Shown here piece after piece: positions 47,838 through 56,797 of a stretch of DNA of 64,000 bases. Every line of letters starts with the position of its first letter. The stretch's first letter is position 1. The DNA is taken from the NCBI RefSeq assembly GCF_000381885.1, contig NZ_KB907211.1, forward strand, positions 496,001 through 560,000, in the 5' to 3' direction. The stretch comes from Actinomadura atramentaria DSM 43919. GTDB taxonomy: Bacteria; Actinomycetota; Actinomycetes; Streptosporangiales; Streptosporangiaceae. Under the pieces are notes generated by a model that worked only from the letters and a program-made list of their open reading frames with translations, did not search any database and was not told the DNA's origin. The translations under genes and the position numbers were made by a program.

Positions 47838-48471
47838 CCGGCCGCCGGCCGGACCGCCGCCCGGCGCGGAGCCGGAGCTGACCTCCGTCAAGATCGTCGT
47901 CGGCGGCGGCTTCGGCGTCGGGAAGACGACGTTCGTCGGGTCGGTGTCGGAGATCATGCCGCTCACGACGGAGGCGGTCATGACGGCCGCGAGCGCCGGG
48001 GTGGACGACCTGTCGGCCGTCCCCGACAAGACGACCACGACGGTCGCGATGGACTTCGGCCGCGTGTCGCTGGACCGCGAGCTGATCCTGTACCTGTTCG
48101 GGACGCCGGGCCAGCACCGCTTCTGGTTCATGTGGGACGACCTGGTGCGCGGCGCGATCGGCGCGGTCGTACTGGTGGACACCCGCCGCCTGGAGGACTG
48201 CTTCGCGGCGGTGGACTACTTCGAGGAGCTGGGTCTGCCGTTCGTCGTGGGCGTCAACGGGTTCAACGGCGAGTTCCAGTACGCGGTGGACGACATCCGC
48301 GAGGCGCTGTCGATCCGCGCGCACGTGCCGATCCTGCAGTGCGACGCGCGCAGCCGCGAGTCGACCAAGCAGGTGCTGATCACGCTCGTCCAGCACGCGC
48401 TGACCGTCCACTCGGCGGGCGGCACGGGTCCGCAGGCGCAGCCGGGCAGCGTGTCGCCGAGCTGGAGCTAG
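47818..48471 (+). CDS. CvnD-like small GTP-binding protein
   Basis: A 217-residue Ras-like GTPase: P-loop VVGGGFGVGKTTFVGSV (about 26-42), switch II region YLFGTPGQHRFWFMW, and the N/TKxD region replaced by GVNGFNG, as usual for the conservon/MglA-like class. GTG 47818 overlaps CvnC by 20 bp. In Streptomyces conservons CvnD is a G-protein-like switch, acting with CvnA-C at the membrane. Instead of a P450 (CvnE), the next gene is an SGNH hydrolase. Confidence 0.93.
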   Translation: MDFASSDRPPAGPPPGAEPELTSVKIVVGGGFGVGKTTFVGSVSEIMPLTTEAVMTAASAGVDDLSAVPDKTTTTVAMDFGRVSLDRELILYLFGTPGQHRFWFMWDDLVRGAIGAVVLVDTRRLEDCFAAVDYFEELGLPFVVGVNGFNGEFQYAVDDIREALSIRAHVPILQCDARSRESTKQVLITLVQHALTVHSAGGTGPQAQPGSVSPSWS

Positions 48472-48555
48472 ATTCCCGGGTTACGGTCGCGTAAGGATGT
48501 GTGCAGACTGCATCATTGTGTCGGAAGTGACTGGAATCCGGCCGAGGGGCACGTC

Positions 48556-49332
48556 ATGGGGGACGCACAGAACTGGACCTACGTCGCGATCGGCGACAGC
48601 TTCACCGAGGGCCTGAACGACCCGGACCCCGGCGGCGAGCCGGACCGGTTCCGCGGCTGGGCCGACCGGCTCGCCGAGCACCTCGCCGCCGCGCGGCCCG
48701 GCCTGCGGTACGCCAACCTCGCGGTGCGCGGCAAGCTGGTCCGGCAGATCGTGGACGACCAGGTCCCGCAGGCCGTCGCGCTGGAGCCCGACCTGGTGAC
48801 GTTCTGCGCGGGCGGCAACGACATGATCCGGCCCGGCGCGGACCCGGACGCGCTCGCCGTCGTCTTCGACGGCGCCGTCCGGCGGCTGCGCGCGACCGGC
48901 GCGCGGGTCGTGATCTTCACCGGGTTCGACACCGGCAAGCTGCGCGCGGGCTCCCGCATCCGCGGCAAGGCCGCGACGTACAACATGCACCTGCGGGCCA
49001 TCGCGGACCGGCGCGGCTGCACCGTCGTGGACCTGTGGTCGGCGTCGGCGTTCCACGACCCGCGCGCCTGGTACGAGGACCGCCTGCACCTGTCGCCCGA
49101 GGGCCACCGAAGGATGGCGCTGCGGGTGGCCGAGGCGATCGGGCTTGAGGTCGAGGGGAGCTGGCGCGAGCCGTGGCCCGAGCCCGCCGACGCCGCCGAC
49201 TGGATCGCCCAGCGCCGCGAGGACCTGCACTGGGCGCGGACGTACCTGCTGCCGTGGATCGGCCGCCGCGCGACCGGCCGGTCGTCCGGCGACGGGCGCG
49301 GCCCCAAGCGCCCGACGGCGCTGCCGCTGTGA
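48556..49332 (+). CDS. SGNH/GDSL-type esterase/hydrolase
   Basis: A 258-residue hydrolase with block I VAIGDSFTEGLND (nucleophile Ser in GDS), block III FCAGGNDMI (Gly-Asn-Asp) and block V EDRLHLSPEGHRRMA (Asp and His of the triad). No signal peptide is visible, so a cytosolic esterase or lipase-like enzyme is expected. ATG 48556 is preceded by GAGGGGC. It follows the conservon by 84 bp in the same direction and is closed by a strong hairpin, so it may share the transcript or have its own promoter in the gap. Confidence 0.9.
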   Translation: MGDAQNWTYVAIGDSFTEGLNDPDPGGEPDRFRGWADRLAEHLAAARPGLRYANLAVRGKLVRQIVDDQVPQAVALEPDLVTFCAGGNDMIRPGADPDALAVVFDGAVRRLRATGARVVIFTGFDTGKLRAGSRIRGKAATYNMHLRAIADRRGCTVVDLWSASAFHDPRAWYEDRLHLSPEGHRRMALRVAEAIGLEVEGSWREPWPEPADAADWIAQRREDLHWARTYLLPWIGRRATGRSSGDGRGPKRPTALPL

Positions 49333-49336
49333 CCCG

Positions 49337-49375
49337 CTCCGGCTGAGGGCGCGTGTTCCCGCGCCCTCACCGGAG
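49337..49375 (+). terminator. Compound hairpin terminator
   Basis: GAGGGCGCG (49345-49353)/CGCGCCCTC (49360-49368) with a 6-nt loop is extended by CTCCGG (49337-49342)/CCGGAG (49370-49375). It ends the conservon/SGNH transcript. Confidence 0.75.
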
Positions 49376-49545
49376 GGTCAGCGCGTCCTCGCCTGCGGGA
49401 ACCTTCCATCGCGACGATTGCGGATAAAACGTCGCAACCCTGCGCGTGCGCGCATTCGGCGGGGATGTGTCCCGTCGCGCAGGGTCGTAACCTGCTCACC
49501 AGAAACCTACGTACTGCGGCCCCAGCACGCAAAGGATCTCCTCTG

Positions 49546-52500
49546 GTGAGCGCTCCCCGGTTGCCCGACCACCTCGCTCCGCTCCTCACCGACGAGCCCG
49601 TCCTCGACGTGTACGCGTACGGGCCGTGGCGCGTGCCGGACGGGCTGTACGAGGAGCTGCGCGAGCGCATCCTGGCCTACAACGGCGACCCGCGCGCCCG
49701 CCGGCTGACCCGCTCCCTGCGCGAGGTGTACGCGCCCGGCACCTCGGCGGCCGGGGCCGAGGCGTGGTCGCTGCTGACGTTCCTGCTCGGCGCGGCCGCC
49801 GTGCGCGGCGGCTCGCGCGGCGACGTCGACTACGAGCTGCTGTCCGGGCTGCTGGCCGCGCCCGAGCCGCCCGTCCGCGACGCCGTCGCCTGGTTCACCC
49901 AGGGCGGCCGGTGGCGGCCCCCCGGCCTGTGGCTGCCCGAGCCCGCAGGCGACGACCCCGAGCTGCGCGCCGTCACCTTCGAGCTGGCCCGCGACGGCGT
50001 CGAGCTGTTCGCCGGGCTCGCGCCCGTCGAGGAGCGCCGCCGCGCGCTGCTGGCCGTCTTCGACCGGCGGCGCGCCGATCCCGCGCTGCGCGCCCGCGAC
50101 CTGTCGGTCCCGCACGACCGGCTCGCCGACGAGTGGGCGGCCGGGCTGCCCGACGACGTCCTGGCGGTGCTGCCCGAGCTGGCCGGGCCGGTCGGCTACC
50201 TCGGCTGGGCCGTCGCGGGCCTGGCCGCCGCGCACGAGCGGCTGGTCGCCGCCGTCGGCGGGGAGCCGTTCGACGCGGTGCTCGCCCGCGTCCTGCTCGC
50301 CGCCGGAGCCGTCGAGGCCCCCGCCGAGCTCGCGCCCGCCGCGGGCACCGCCGCGCACGCCGCCGCCGCCGACCGGCTGCGCGCTCTGCGCGGCGGCTTC
50401 GTGCTGGAGCGCTGGCAGCGGGAGCTGCGCGGCTGGCTCGCGCGCGGGCTCGTCGCGGGCGAGGCCGACGCCTGCCGCGCCTGGCTCGACATGGGCACCC
50501 GCGTCATCGGCGCGCTGCAGGGCCTGCCGGACGCGGCCGCCGCGCCGCGCAGCCCGCTGCCCGTCCGCGCCTTCCAGGTGGACGTGCGGCGGCTGTTCGG
50601 GCACCGGCCCGTCGTCAACCCGCTGGCCGAGCGGCTGCGGGTGCCCGCGCCGCGCCGCGAGGCCCCGCCCGAGCCCGCCCCGATCGCCGCCCCCGACCCG
50701 ACCGCCGGGGTGCTGGTCGGGCAGCCCGAGCTGGCCGCCGCGCTGCACGCCGCGCTGGCCGACCGGCTCGACGCCGACCGGCCGGTCCGGCTGCTGGTCG
50801 CCGGGCCCGAGGGCACCGGCAAGGGCACCGCCGCCGAGCTGCTGGAGCTCGCGCTGGTCGAGGCCGGGGCCGTCCGCGAGGCGCTGTGGATCTCCGACCA
50901 GGTGTTCGCCTCGCTCAGCGTCAGCGACGCCGTGCTGTGGTTGCAGGCGCGGGTCCGCGAGTGCGTCGAGAGCCGCCTGCTGCTCGTCGTGGACGACCTG
51001 GAGCGGCTCGCCGGGCACGAGCACTGCGGCCCCGCCGCCGTCGAGGAGCTGCGCTGCCTCATCGCCCGCTCGCCCGGCCTGGACGTCGTCGCGCTCTGCC
51101 GGCCCGAGGGCGACTCCCGGCTGTTCGACATCAACCCCGCGCTGGTCCGCGCGTTCCGCGCGACCCGCACCGTCGACTTCACCGAGGACAACTTCGCCGA
51201 GCTGTTCCGCCGCGCCGTCACCGCGCGCGGCGCGACCGTCGCGCCCGACGTCGCCCGCACCGCCGGGGTGCTGCTCAGCCGGACGCCGCCGCTGCTGAAC
51301 CTGCGCGGGGCGCGGCTCGTCCAGCACCTGGCCGAGGAGTGCGCGCTGGCCGCGCGCGCCCGCACCGGGGCGGTGCCGCCCGAGGTGAAGCTGGCGGACC
51401 TGCCGCAGCGGCTCGTCCCGGCCGGGGCGATCGAGTCCGACCCGCTCGCGGAGCTGGCCGCGTGCGTCGGGATCGAGCCGGTGAAGCGGGAGATCCACGC
51501 GCTCGTCGCCGAGACCCGCGCCGCGCGGATGCGCCGCGAGGCGGGCATGGGCATCGCCGAGCGCTCCCGGCACCTGGTGTTCGCGGGGAACCCCGGCACC
51601 GGCAAGACCAAGATCGCCCGCATCCTCGGCCGGATCTACGCCGACCTCGGCGTGCTGGCCAGCGGGCACCTCGTCGAGGTCGACCGGGCCGACCTGATCG
51701 GGGAGTACAGCAGCGAGAGCGCGCTGCGGGTGCGGCGGGCCGTGGAGCGGGCGGTCGGCGGGGTGCTGCTGCTGCGCGACGCGCACACGCTCGCGTCCGA
51801 CGCGGGGCGCGGGCAGGAGCTGCTGGACGTGCTGCTCACCGCCGTCCAGGCGCACCGCAACGACCTCGTCGTCGTCCTCGCCGGGCCCGAGGCCGAGCTG
51901 AACGGGCTGCTGAAGTCCCATCCGGAGGTGTCCGCCCGGTTCGTCCGCACGCTGCGGTTCCCCGACCTCACCGACGACGAGCTGGCCGAGCTGTTCGCCG
52001 CCCGCGCCGCAGACGGCGGGTTCGCCCTCGCGGACGGGGTCCTGGAGAAGGTCCGCGGCGTCGTGCGGGCCGCGCCCCGCGACCGCGGCCTGGCCAACGC
52101 GCGGCTGGCGATCAGCCTGCTGGACCGCGCGATAGCCCGGCAGGGCCGCCGCGTCCTGGCCGACGGGGTCGTGGACGAGACCGAGTCGCTGGACGAGATC
52201 CTGCTGGTGGACGTCCCCGACAGCCCCGCGCCCGTCCTGGAGAACGTCCCCGGCGACCCGTTCTCCGAGGTGGACCGGCTCATCGGCCTCCAGGCGATCA
52301 AGCAGGAGGTCGCCGCGCTCGTCGCCGAGGCCCGCGCCGAGCAGATGCGCCGCGACGCCGGGATACCCCTCGGCACCCCGACCCGGCACATGGTCTTCGT
52401 CGGGAACCCCGGCACCGCCAAGACGACCATCGCGCGGCTCATCGCGGCGGTGTACGCCCGGCTCGGGCTGCTGTCGTCGGGGCACCTGGTGGAGGTCACG

Positions 52501-53091
52501 CGCGCCGACCTCGTCGCGGAGTACATCGGGCAGACCGCGCCGCGCGTCCGGGCCGCGGTGGACCGCGCGCTCGGCGGCGTCCTGTTCATCGACGAGGCGT
52601 ACACGCTCGGCGCGGCGGGCGGCGACCGGCGCGACTTCGGGCACGAGGCCGTCGCGGAGCTGCTGCGGCTCATGGAGGAGCACCGCTCGGACCTCGTGGT
52701 GATCGTCGCGGGCTACGACACCGAGATGCAGACGTTCCTGGACTCCAACCCCGGCCTGGCCTCGCGGTTCCCGAAGGTGCTGCGGTTCCCGGACTACTCC
52801 CCGGCGGAGCTGGTCACCATCTTCGAGTCGATGGCGGCGGCGGCCGGGTTCACGCTGGCCGACGACGTGCTGCCCGCCGTCCGGCGGCGCATCGCCGAGG
52901 AGCCGCGCGGGACGTCGTTCGGCAACGCCCGCTTCATCCGGAACCTGCTGGACGCGGCCGTCGCGCAGCAGGCCCGCCGGATCACCGGGGCGGACGCGCC
53001 GGACGCCGACGACGTGCGGCTCCTGGTCGCCGAGGACCTGCCCGCCGCGCCGCCCGCGTCCCGGACGCGGGAGCTGGGCAACTACCTCTGA
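49546..53091 (+). CDS. Triple-AAA ATPase, CbxX/CfqX (EccA-like) type
   Basis: The 1181-residue protein has a helical, TPR-like N-terminus (1-390) and three AAA modules. Module 1 (about 415-640) has Walker A GPEGTGKGTA and LLLVVDDLERL. Module 2 (about 660-880) has Walker A GNPGTGKTK near 681 but LLLRDAHTL where the Walker B D-E should be. Module 3 (about 925-1160) has GNPGTAKTT near 953 and a standard LFIDEAYTL, with a C-terminal FGNARFIRNLLDAA. Modules 2 and 3 are of the CbxX/CfqX type (Rubisco activase, EccA). GTG 49546 has AAAGGA 12 nt upstream. No ESX secretion genes are nearby. A remodelling ATPase for an unknown client is inferred. Confidence 0.88.
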   Translation: MSAPRLPDHLAPLLTDEPVLDVYAYGPWRVPDGLYEELRERILAYNGDPRARRLTRSLREVYAPGTSAAGAEAWSLLTFLLGAAAVRGGSRGDVDYELLSGLLAAPEPPVRDAVAWFTQGGRWRPPGLWLPEPAGDDPELRAVTFELARDGVELFAGLAPVEERRRALLAVFDRRRADPALRARDLSVPHDRLADEWAAGLPDDVLAVLPELAGPVGYLGWAVAGLAAAHERLVAAVGGEPFDAVLARVLLAAGAVEAPAELAPAAGTAAHAAAADRLRALRGGFVLERWQRELRGWLARGLVAGEADACRAWLDMGTRVIGALQGLPDAAAAPRSPLPVRAFQVDVRRLFGHRPVVNPLAERLRVPAPRREAPPEPAPIAAPDPTAGVLVGQPELAAALHAALADRLDADRPVRLLVAGPEGTGKGTAAELLELALVEAGAVREALWISDQVFASLSVSDAVLWLQARVRECVESRLLLVVDDLERLAGHEHCGPAAVEELRCLIARSPGLDVVALCRPEGDSRLFDINPALVRAFRATRTVDFTEDNFAELFRRAVTARGATVAPDVARTAGVLLSRTPPLLNLRGARLVQHLAEECALAARARTGAVPPEVKLADLPQRLVPAGAIESDPLAELAACVGIEPVKREIHALVAETRAARMRREAGMGIAERSRHLVFAGNPGTGKTKIARILGRIYADLGVLASGHLVEVDRADLIGEYSSESALRVRRAVERAVGGVLLLRDAHTLASDAGRGQELLDVLLTAVQAHRNDLVVVLAGPEAELNGLLKSHPEVSARFVRTLRFPDLTDDELAELFAARAADGGFALADGVLEKVRGVVRAAPRDRGLANARLAISLLDRAIARQGRRVLADGVVDETESLDEILLVDVPDSPAPVLENVPGDPFSEVDRLIGLQAIKQEVAALVAEARAEQMRRDAGIPLGTPTRHMVFVGNPGTAKTTIARLIAAVYARLGLLSSGHLVEVTRADLVAEYIGQTAPRVRAAVDRALGGVLFIDEAYTLGAAGGDRRDFGHEAVAELLRLMEEHRSDLVVIVAGYDTEMQTFLDSNPGLASRFPKVLRFPDYSPAELVTIFESMAAAAGFTLADDVLPAVRRRIAEEPRGTSFGNARFIRNLLDAAVAQQARRITGADAPDADDVRLLVAEDLPAAPPASRTRELGNYL

Positions 53092-53240
53092 CCGATGCCG
53101 GGGCGGCCCGGGGTCAGCCGATCCGGTGAGATCACGACGCGGTCAATCATGCGCGGGAGGGACGCGGCCATCCGCCGGGAATGTCTACTGTTGAAGGACG
53201 TTCCCGGCGTTCCGCCGGGTGCCGACCGGAAGGAAACCCC

Positions 53241-54305
53241 GTGGCGCACAGCAGGCAGGCCGTCCCGCCGGACGACCCGTACGGGTACGGCGACGGCGAC
53301 CAGCTCCGCGGCCACGGCCATCCCGGCGGCCCGGGCGACGGGCCCGTCCGGCGGCGCAGGCGGCGGTGGCCGCGCGTCCTCGGCGTGCTGCTCGTCGTGC
53401 TCGTGCTGCTCGTCGTCGGCGGCTACTTCTACCTCGACTCGCGGCTGGAGCGGGAGTCGGTCCTGGCCGACTACGCGGGCCGCGTCGCGGACACGCCCGG
53501 CACCAACTGGCTGATCGTCGGCTCCGACAGCCGCGAGGGCCTGGACGCCAAGGCCCGCAAGGAGCTGGGGACGGGCCGCGCGACCGGCCGCCGCACGGAC
53601 TCGATGATGCTGCTGCACTACGGGTCCGGCGGGACGACGCTCGTCAGCCTCCCGCGCGACTCCTACCTCCCGATCCCCGGCCACGGCTCCAACAAGCTGA
53701 ACGCGGCGTTCTCCATCGGCGGGCCGAAGCTGCTGGTCCGGACGGTCGAGCAGGCGACGCACGTCCACATCGACCACTACGCCGAGATCGGGTTCAGCGG
53801 GTTCGTCGGCGTCGTGGACTCCGTCGGCGGCGTCAACATCTGCGTGAAGCAGCGGATGAAGGACCCCAAGGCCAAGATCGACCTCCAGCCGGGCTGCCAG
53901 AATCTCAAGGGCTCCGACGCCCTCGGCTACGTCCGCAGCCGCGCCTACGCCCGCGCCGACCTGGAGCGCGTGGAGAAGCAGCGGCAGTTCTTCGGCGCGC
54001 TGATGAAGAAGGCGACCGGGCCGAGCGTCCTGTTCAACCCGTTCCGCAGCATCCCGATGGCCGTCCACGCGACCGGCAACTTCCGGGTGGACGACGGCGA
54101 CCACCTCTACGACCTGGTCCGCATGATGTGGGCGATGCGCGGCGTCAGCGGCGGCGACGGGGCCACCGCGACGGTCCCGATCGGCGGCACCGGCCAGAGC
54201 GTCGCCGCCGGGCAGTACATCACCTGGGACCGCGCCCGCGCCGGGCGCCTGTTCACCGCCCTCGCGCAGGACGAGCCGATCCCCGCCGACCTGAAGAGCA
54301 AGTAG
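53241..54305 (+). CDS. LytR-CpsA-Psr family cell-envelope enzyme
   Basis: A 354-residue type II membrane protein: a cytoplasmic, Pro/Gly-rich N-terminus, one hydrophobic segment (VLGVLLVVLVLLVVGGYFYL, about 46-65), then the LCP domain. The latter shows NWLIVGSDSRE, RRTDSMMLLHYG, the Arg/Asp motif SLPRDSYLPIPG, and CQNLKGSDALGYVRSRAYARADLERVEKQ. LCP proteins transfer polymers from a lipid carrier to peptidoglycan or arabinogalactan. GTG 53241 has AAGGAAA upstream. A gene for a small protein follows 41 bp later. Confidence 0.93.
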   Translation: MAHSRQAVPPDDPYGYGDGDQLRGHGHPGGPGDGPVRRRRRRWPRVLGVLLVVLVLLVVGGYFYLDSRLERESVLADYAGRVADTPGTNWLIVGSDSREGLDAKARKELGTGRATGRRTDSMMLLHYGSGGTTLVSLPRDSYLPIPGHGSNKLNAAFSIGGPKLLVRTVEQATHVHIDHYAEIGFSGFVGVVDSVGGVNICVKQRMKDPKAKIDLQPGCQNLKGSDALGYVRSRAYARADLERVEKQRQFFGALMKKATGPSVLFNPFRSIPMAVHATGNFRVDDGDHLYDLVRMMWAMRGVSGGDGATATVPIGGTGQSVAAGQYITWDRARAGRLFTALAQDEPIPADLKSK

Positions 54306-54346
54306 CGGGGGTTAAACCAGGGGCGCGGGCGGTTAGGTTCGGTTCC

Positions 54347-54634
54347 ATGCCGGAAGATGCGCCCACCGCGGCGGAACTGGACAAGCTGTCGTCGGCCGAA
54401 CTGCACGACCGGGCCGTCGCCCGCGCCAAGGAGCGGCACGACCTGGGGTTCCTGTGGGAGCTGCTGCGGGAGATTCCGGCCGCCGCGGCGGCGACCGGCG
54501 AGGTGGACCGCGCGGAGTACGACATGTTGCACGTGGTGTCACTTCTGGAGGAGTTCCGCGGGGCGGGCGACGGCGACCTGGCCGACGCGCTCCGGCCGGT
54601 GTATGTGAGCTATCTCACCGAGCACGGTGACTGA
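54347..54634 (+). CDS. Small helical hypothetical protein
   Basis: A 95-residue, acidic, mostly helical soluble protein (ELDKLSSAELHDRAVARAKERHDLGFLWELLREIP...SLLEEFRGAGDGDLADALRPVYVSYLTEHGD). No signal or membrane segment is present. It is 41 bp downstream of the LCP gene in the same direction and could be co-transcribed. I do not recognise a family; its regular amphipathic helices suggest a protein-binding role. Confidence 0.75.
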   Translation: MPEDAPTAAELDKLSSAELHDRAVARAKERHDLGFLWELLREIPAAAAATGEVDRAEYDMLHVVSLLEEFRGAGDGDLADALRPVYVSYLTEHGD

Positions 54635-54796
54635 TTTGTCCCGCCCGACTCGCTGAGCTGCCGCTTCCCCGCGGCGATCCGGCGCGCGCCCACCCGGCGC
54701 GCGAGGTGTCGCCGTGTCTTTACTCTGCGTGGACCTCGCGTACCCGTCCGCTGGGAATTACTCTCTGTAGGCAAGTCACCGCAGAGGGTGGGGGAC

Positions 54797-54952
54797 GTGA
54801 ACAAGAAGTACCTGAAATTGGCTGCCATCGCATTTGTCGCGTGGTACGTCATCAGCCGGCCCGACGGCGCCGCCAGCCTGGTCAACAGCGGGTTGGGCGG
54901 ACTCGGCAACGCCGCGGACTCCCTGGCGCAGTTCATGAGCGCCATTCCCTGA
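54797..54952 (+). CDS. Mini membrane protein 1 (51 residues)
   Basis: GTG 54797 starts a frame NKKYLKLAAIAFVAWYVISRP, then DGAASLVNSGLGGLGNAADSLAQFMSAIP. A Lys-rich start, one short hydrophobic helix and an Ala/Gly/Asn tail make it a single-pass membrane peptide. It is a paralogue of the gene at 55175. Such proteins recur in actinobacteria without known function. GGTGGGGGAC serves as ribosome-binding region. Confidence 0.8.
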   Translation: MNKKYLKLAAIAFVAWYVISRPDGAASLVNSGLGGLGNAADSLAQFMSAIP

Positions 54953-54967
54953 ATTGGCGCCGCCCGC

Positions 54968-54998
54968 AGGCCCCGCGCTCACGGAGAGTGCGGGGCCT
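54968..54998 (+). terminator. 13-bp hairpin between the twin mini genes
   Basis: AGGCCCCGCGCTC (54968-54980) pairs with GAGTGCGGGGCCT (54986-54998) with one G-U. It ends the first mini-gene transcript, so the second has its own promoter. Confidence 0.75.
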
Positions 54999-55174
54999 CG
55001 CCGTGTCCCCGGCGTGATCGACGCTCCGTGCCCGATCCGTCAAGTCCGGACCGCCGCCGGGCACGGAGCGCTGACCTTCACGCCACAGTAAAATCGCGCT
55101 TTGCGGATCGGAGCAGATGGGCACAATGTGATCGGGTCAGTGTGTCGCTGCGCTACTACGAGGACGGCGTACGG

Positions 55175-55342
55175 ATGAAGAAATACGCTCGCTGGGTGGC
55201 CATCGCCTTCGTCATCTTCTACCTGCTCAGTTCGCCGAGGGCCGCCGCCGGGGTGGTCAACAACGCGTTCTCCCAGTTGGCGAACGCGGGCGAGCAGGTG
55301 GGCACCTTCGTGACGTCGCTCGGGATGCTGGGCAGCGGCTGA
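55175..55342 (+). CDS. Mini membrane protein 2 (55 residues)
   Basis: ATG 55175 starts KKYARWVAIAFVIFYLLSSP, then RAAAGVVNNAFSQLANAGEQVGTFVTSLGMLGSG. It has the same layout as mini membrane protein 1: KKY start, single helix with AIAFV, Ser-Pro or Arg-Pro boundary and an Ala/Asn-rich tail. A frame extends upstream to 55028, but the paralogue supports the short form. The glutathione peroxidase gene begins 31 bp later and may share its transcript. Confidence 0.82.
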   Translation: MKKYARWVAIAFVIFYLLSSPRAAAGVVNNAFSQLANAGEQVGTFVTSLGMLGSG

Positions 55343-55373
55343 TCGGACGAACCGGTCTTTTAGGATCGGCCGT

Positions 55374-55862
55374 ATGTCTGTCTTCGATGTAGAGATCGGG
55401 GGTCTGCGGGGCGGTTCCGCGGACCTCGCGCAGTACCGGGGCAAGGCCGTGCTCGTCGTCAACGTCGCCTCCAAGTGCGGCCTGACCCCGCAGTACGAGG
55501 GGCTCGAACGCCTCCACGAGCGCTACGCCGGGCGCGGCTTCACCGTCCTCGGCGTGCCCTGCAACCAGTTCATGGGGCAGGAACCGGGCACCGCCGACGA
55601 GATCGCCGAGTTCTGCTCGGCGACCTACGGGGTGACGTTCCCGCTGACCGAGAAGGTGGACGTCAACGGCCCCGGCCGCCACCCGCTGTACGGCGAGCTG
55701 GTCGGCACCGCCGACGCCGAGGGCCACACCGGCGACATCCGGTGGAACTTCGAGAAGTTCGTCGTCGGCCCGGACGGCGCGGTCACCGCGCGCTTCGCCC
55801 CGCAGACCGAGCCGGAGTCGGCCGAGGTCGTCGCGGCGGTCGAGGCGGCGCTGCCGGAGTGA
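55374..55862 (+). CDS. Glutathione peroxidase-family thiol peroxidase
   Basis: A 162-residue Cys-type GPx. The catalytic motifs are present: [12 protein letters not shown] with peroxidatic Cys35, [12 protein letters not shown] with Gln69, and RWNFEKFVV with Trp124 and Asn125. A further Cys81 (FCSATYG) could be the resolving cysteine for thioredoxin-dependent turnover. The family reduces hydroperoxides; actinobacteria lack glutathione, so thioredoxin is the likely reductant. ATG 55374 gives the normal length. Confidence 0.94.
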   Translation: MSVFDVEIGGLRGGSADLAQYRGKAVLVVNVASKCGLTPQYEGLERLHERYAGRGFTVLGVPCNQFMGQEPGTADEIAEFCSATYGVTFPLTEKVDVNGPGRHPLYGELVGTADAEGHTGDIRWNFEKFVVGPDGAVTARFAPQTEPESAEVVAAVEAALPE

Positions 55863-55891
55863 CGGGCGGATCGAGCGGCGACGGAGGATTC

Positions 55892-56797
55892 ATGGGCGGC
55901 TGGACGGCGGACGACATCCCCGCGCTGGACGGACGGCGCGCGGTCGTCACCGGCGCGAACAGCGGGATCGGCTTCCCGACCGCGCTGGAACTGGCCCGGC
56001 ACGGCGCGAGCGTCGTGCTCGCCTGCCGGAGCGCGGAACGCGGCGCGGCCGCGCTCGACCGCATCCGCAAGGCGCTCCCCGACGCGGACGCGGCCCTCGC
56101 GCCGCTCGATCTCGCCGACCTCGCGTCGGTCCGCGCGTTCGCCGACGCGTGGACCGGTCCGCTGGACCTGCTGGTGAACAACGCGGGCGTCATGGCGCTC
56201 CCGCACCGCACCACCGCCGACGGGTTCGAGATGCAGTTCGGCACCAACCACCTCGGCCACTTCGCGCTGACCGGCCTGCTGCTGCCGGTCCTGCGCGCGT
56301 CCGCCGCGCCGCGCGTCGTGACGGTGACGAGCGGGTTCGCGTGGGCGGGCCGGCTGCGCTGGGACGATCTGCAGGGCGAGCGCCGGTACGGCAAGTGGAC
56401 CGCGTACGCGCAGTCCAAGTTCGCCAACCTGGTGTTCGCCAAGGAACTCGCCCGCCGCTACCCCGATGTGCTGAGCGCGGCGGCCCACCCCGGCTACGCC
56501 TCGACGAATCTCCAGCAGGCGGGCCCGCGCATGGCGGGCAACGCGCTGATGGACCGGCTCGCGGGGATCGGCAACGCCGTCATCGGGCAGTCGGCGGCGG
56601 GCGGCGCGCTCCCGACGCTGTACGCGGCGACGGCCGCCGACGTGCGGAGCGGCGCGTGCTACGGGCCGCGCCTGCTGCAACTGCGCGGCGCGCCCGGCCG
56701 CGCGCCCATGCCGCCCGGCGCGGACAAGCCCGCGACGGGGCGGCGGCTCTGGGACGTCTCGCGGGACCTGACCGGGGTGGCCTACCCGGCGCCCTGA
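55892..56797 (+). CDS. Short-chain dehydrogenase/reductase, retinol dehydrogenase-like
   Basis: A 301-residue SDR with the cofactor motif [21 protein letters not shown] (Thr20-Gly27 core), the NNAGVM signature, an SGFAW serine strand and the active-site YAQSKFAN (Tyr/Lys). The ACRS stretch after the second strand suggests NADP preference. It resembles the long retinol-dehydrogenase-like SDRs of actinobacteria. ATG 55892 follows GGAGGATTC. The stop lies 16 bp inside the convergent TetR gene's 3' end. Confidence 0.93.
   Translation: MGGWTADDIPALDGRRAVVTGANSGIGFPTALELARHGASVVLACRSAERGAAALDRIRKALPDADAALAPLDLADLASVRAFADAWTGPLDLLVNNAGVMALPHRTTADGFEMQFGTNHLGHFALTGLLLPVLRASAAPRVVTVTSGFAWAGRLRWDDLQGERRYGKWTAYAQSKFANLVFAKELARRYPDVLSAAAHPGYASTNLQQAGPRMAGNALMDRLAGIGNAVIGQSAAGGALPTLYAATAADVRSGACYGPRLLQLRGAPGRAPMPPGADKPATGRRLWDVSRDLTGVAYPAP

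Noticed and set aside
49507..52683. 1058-codon open frame antisense to the AAA gene
   Set aside because: It has no recognisable domain and is the mirror of a high-GC3 gene with clear AAA motifs on the other strand.
49546..53091. Type VII (ESX) secretion locus
   Set aside because: The AAA protein resembles EccA, but no EccB-E, EsxAB, PE/PPE or WXG100 gene is present nearby.
55374..55862. Selenocysteine in the glutathione peroxidase
   Set aside because: The active-site codon is TGC (Cys35), with no in-frame TGA.
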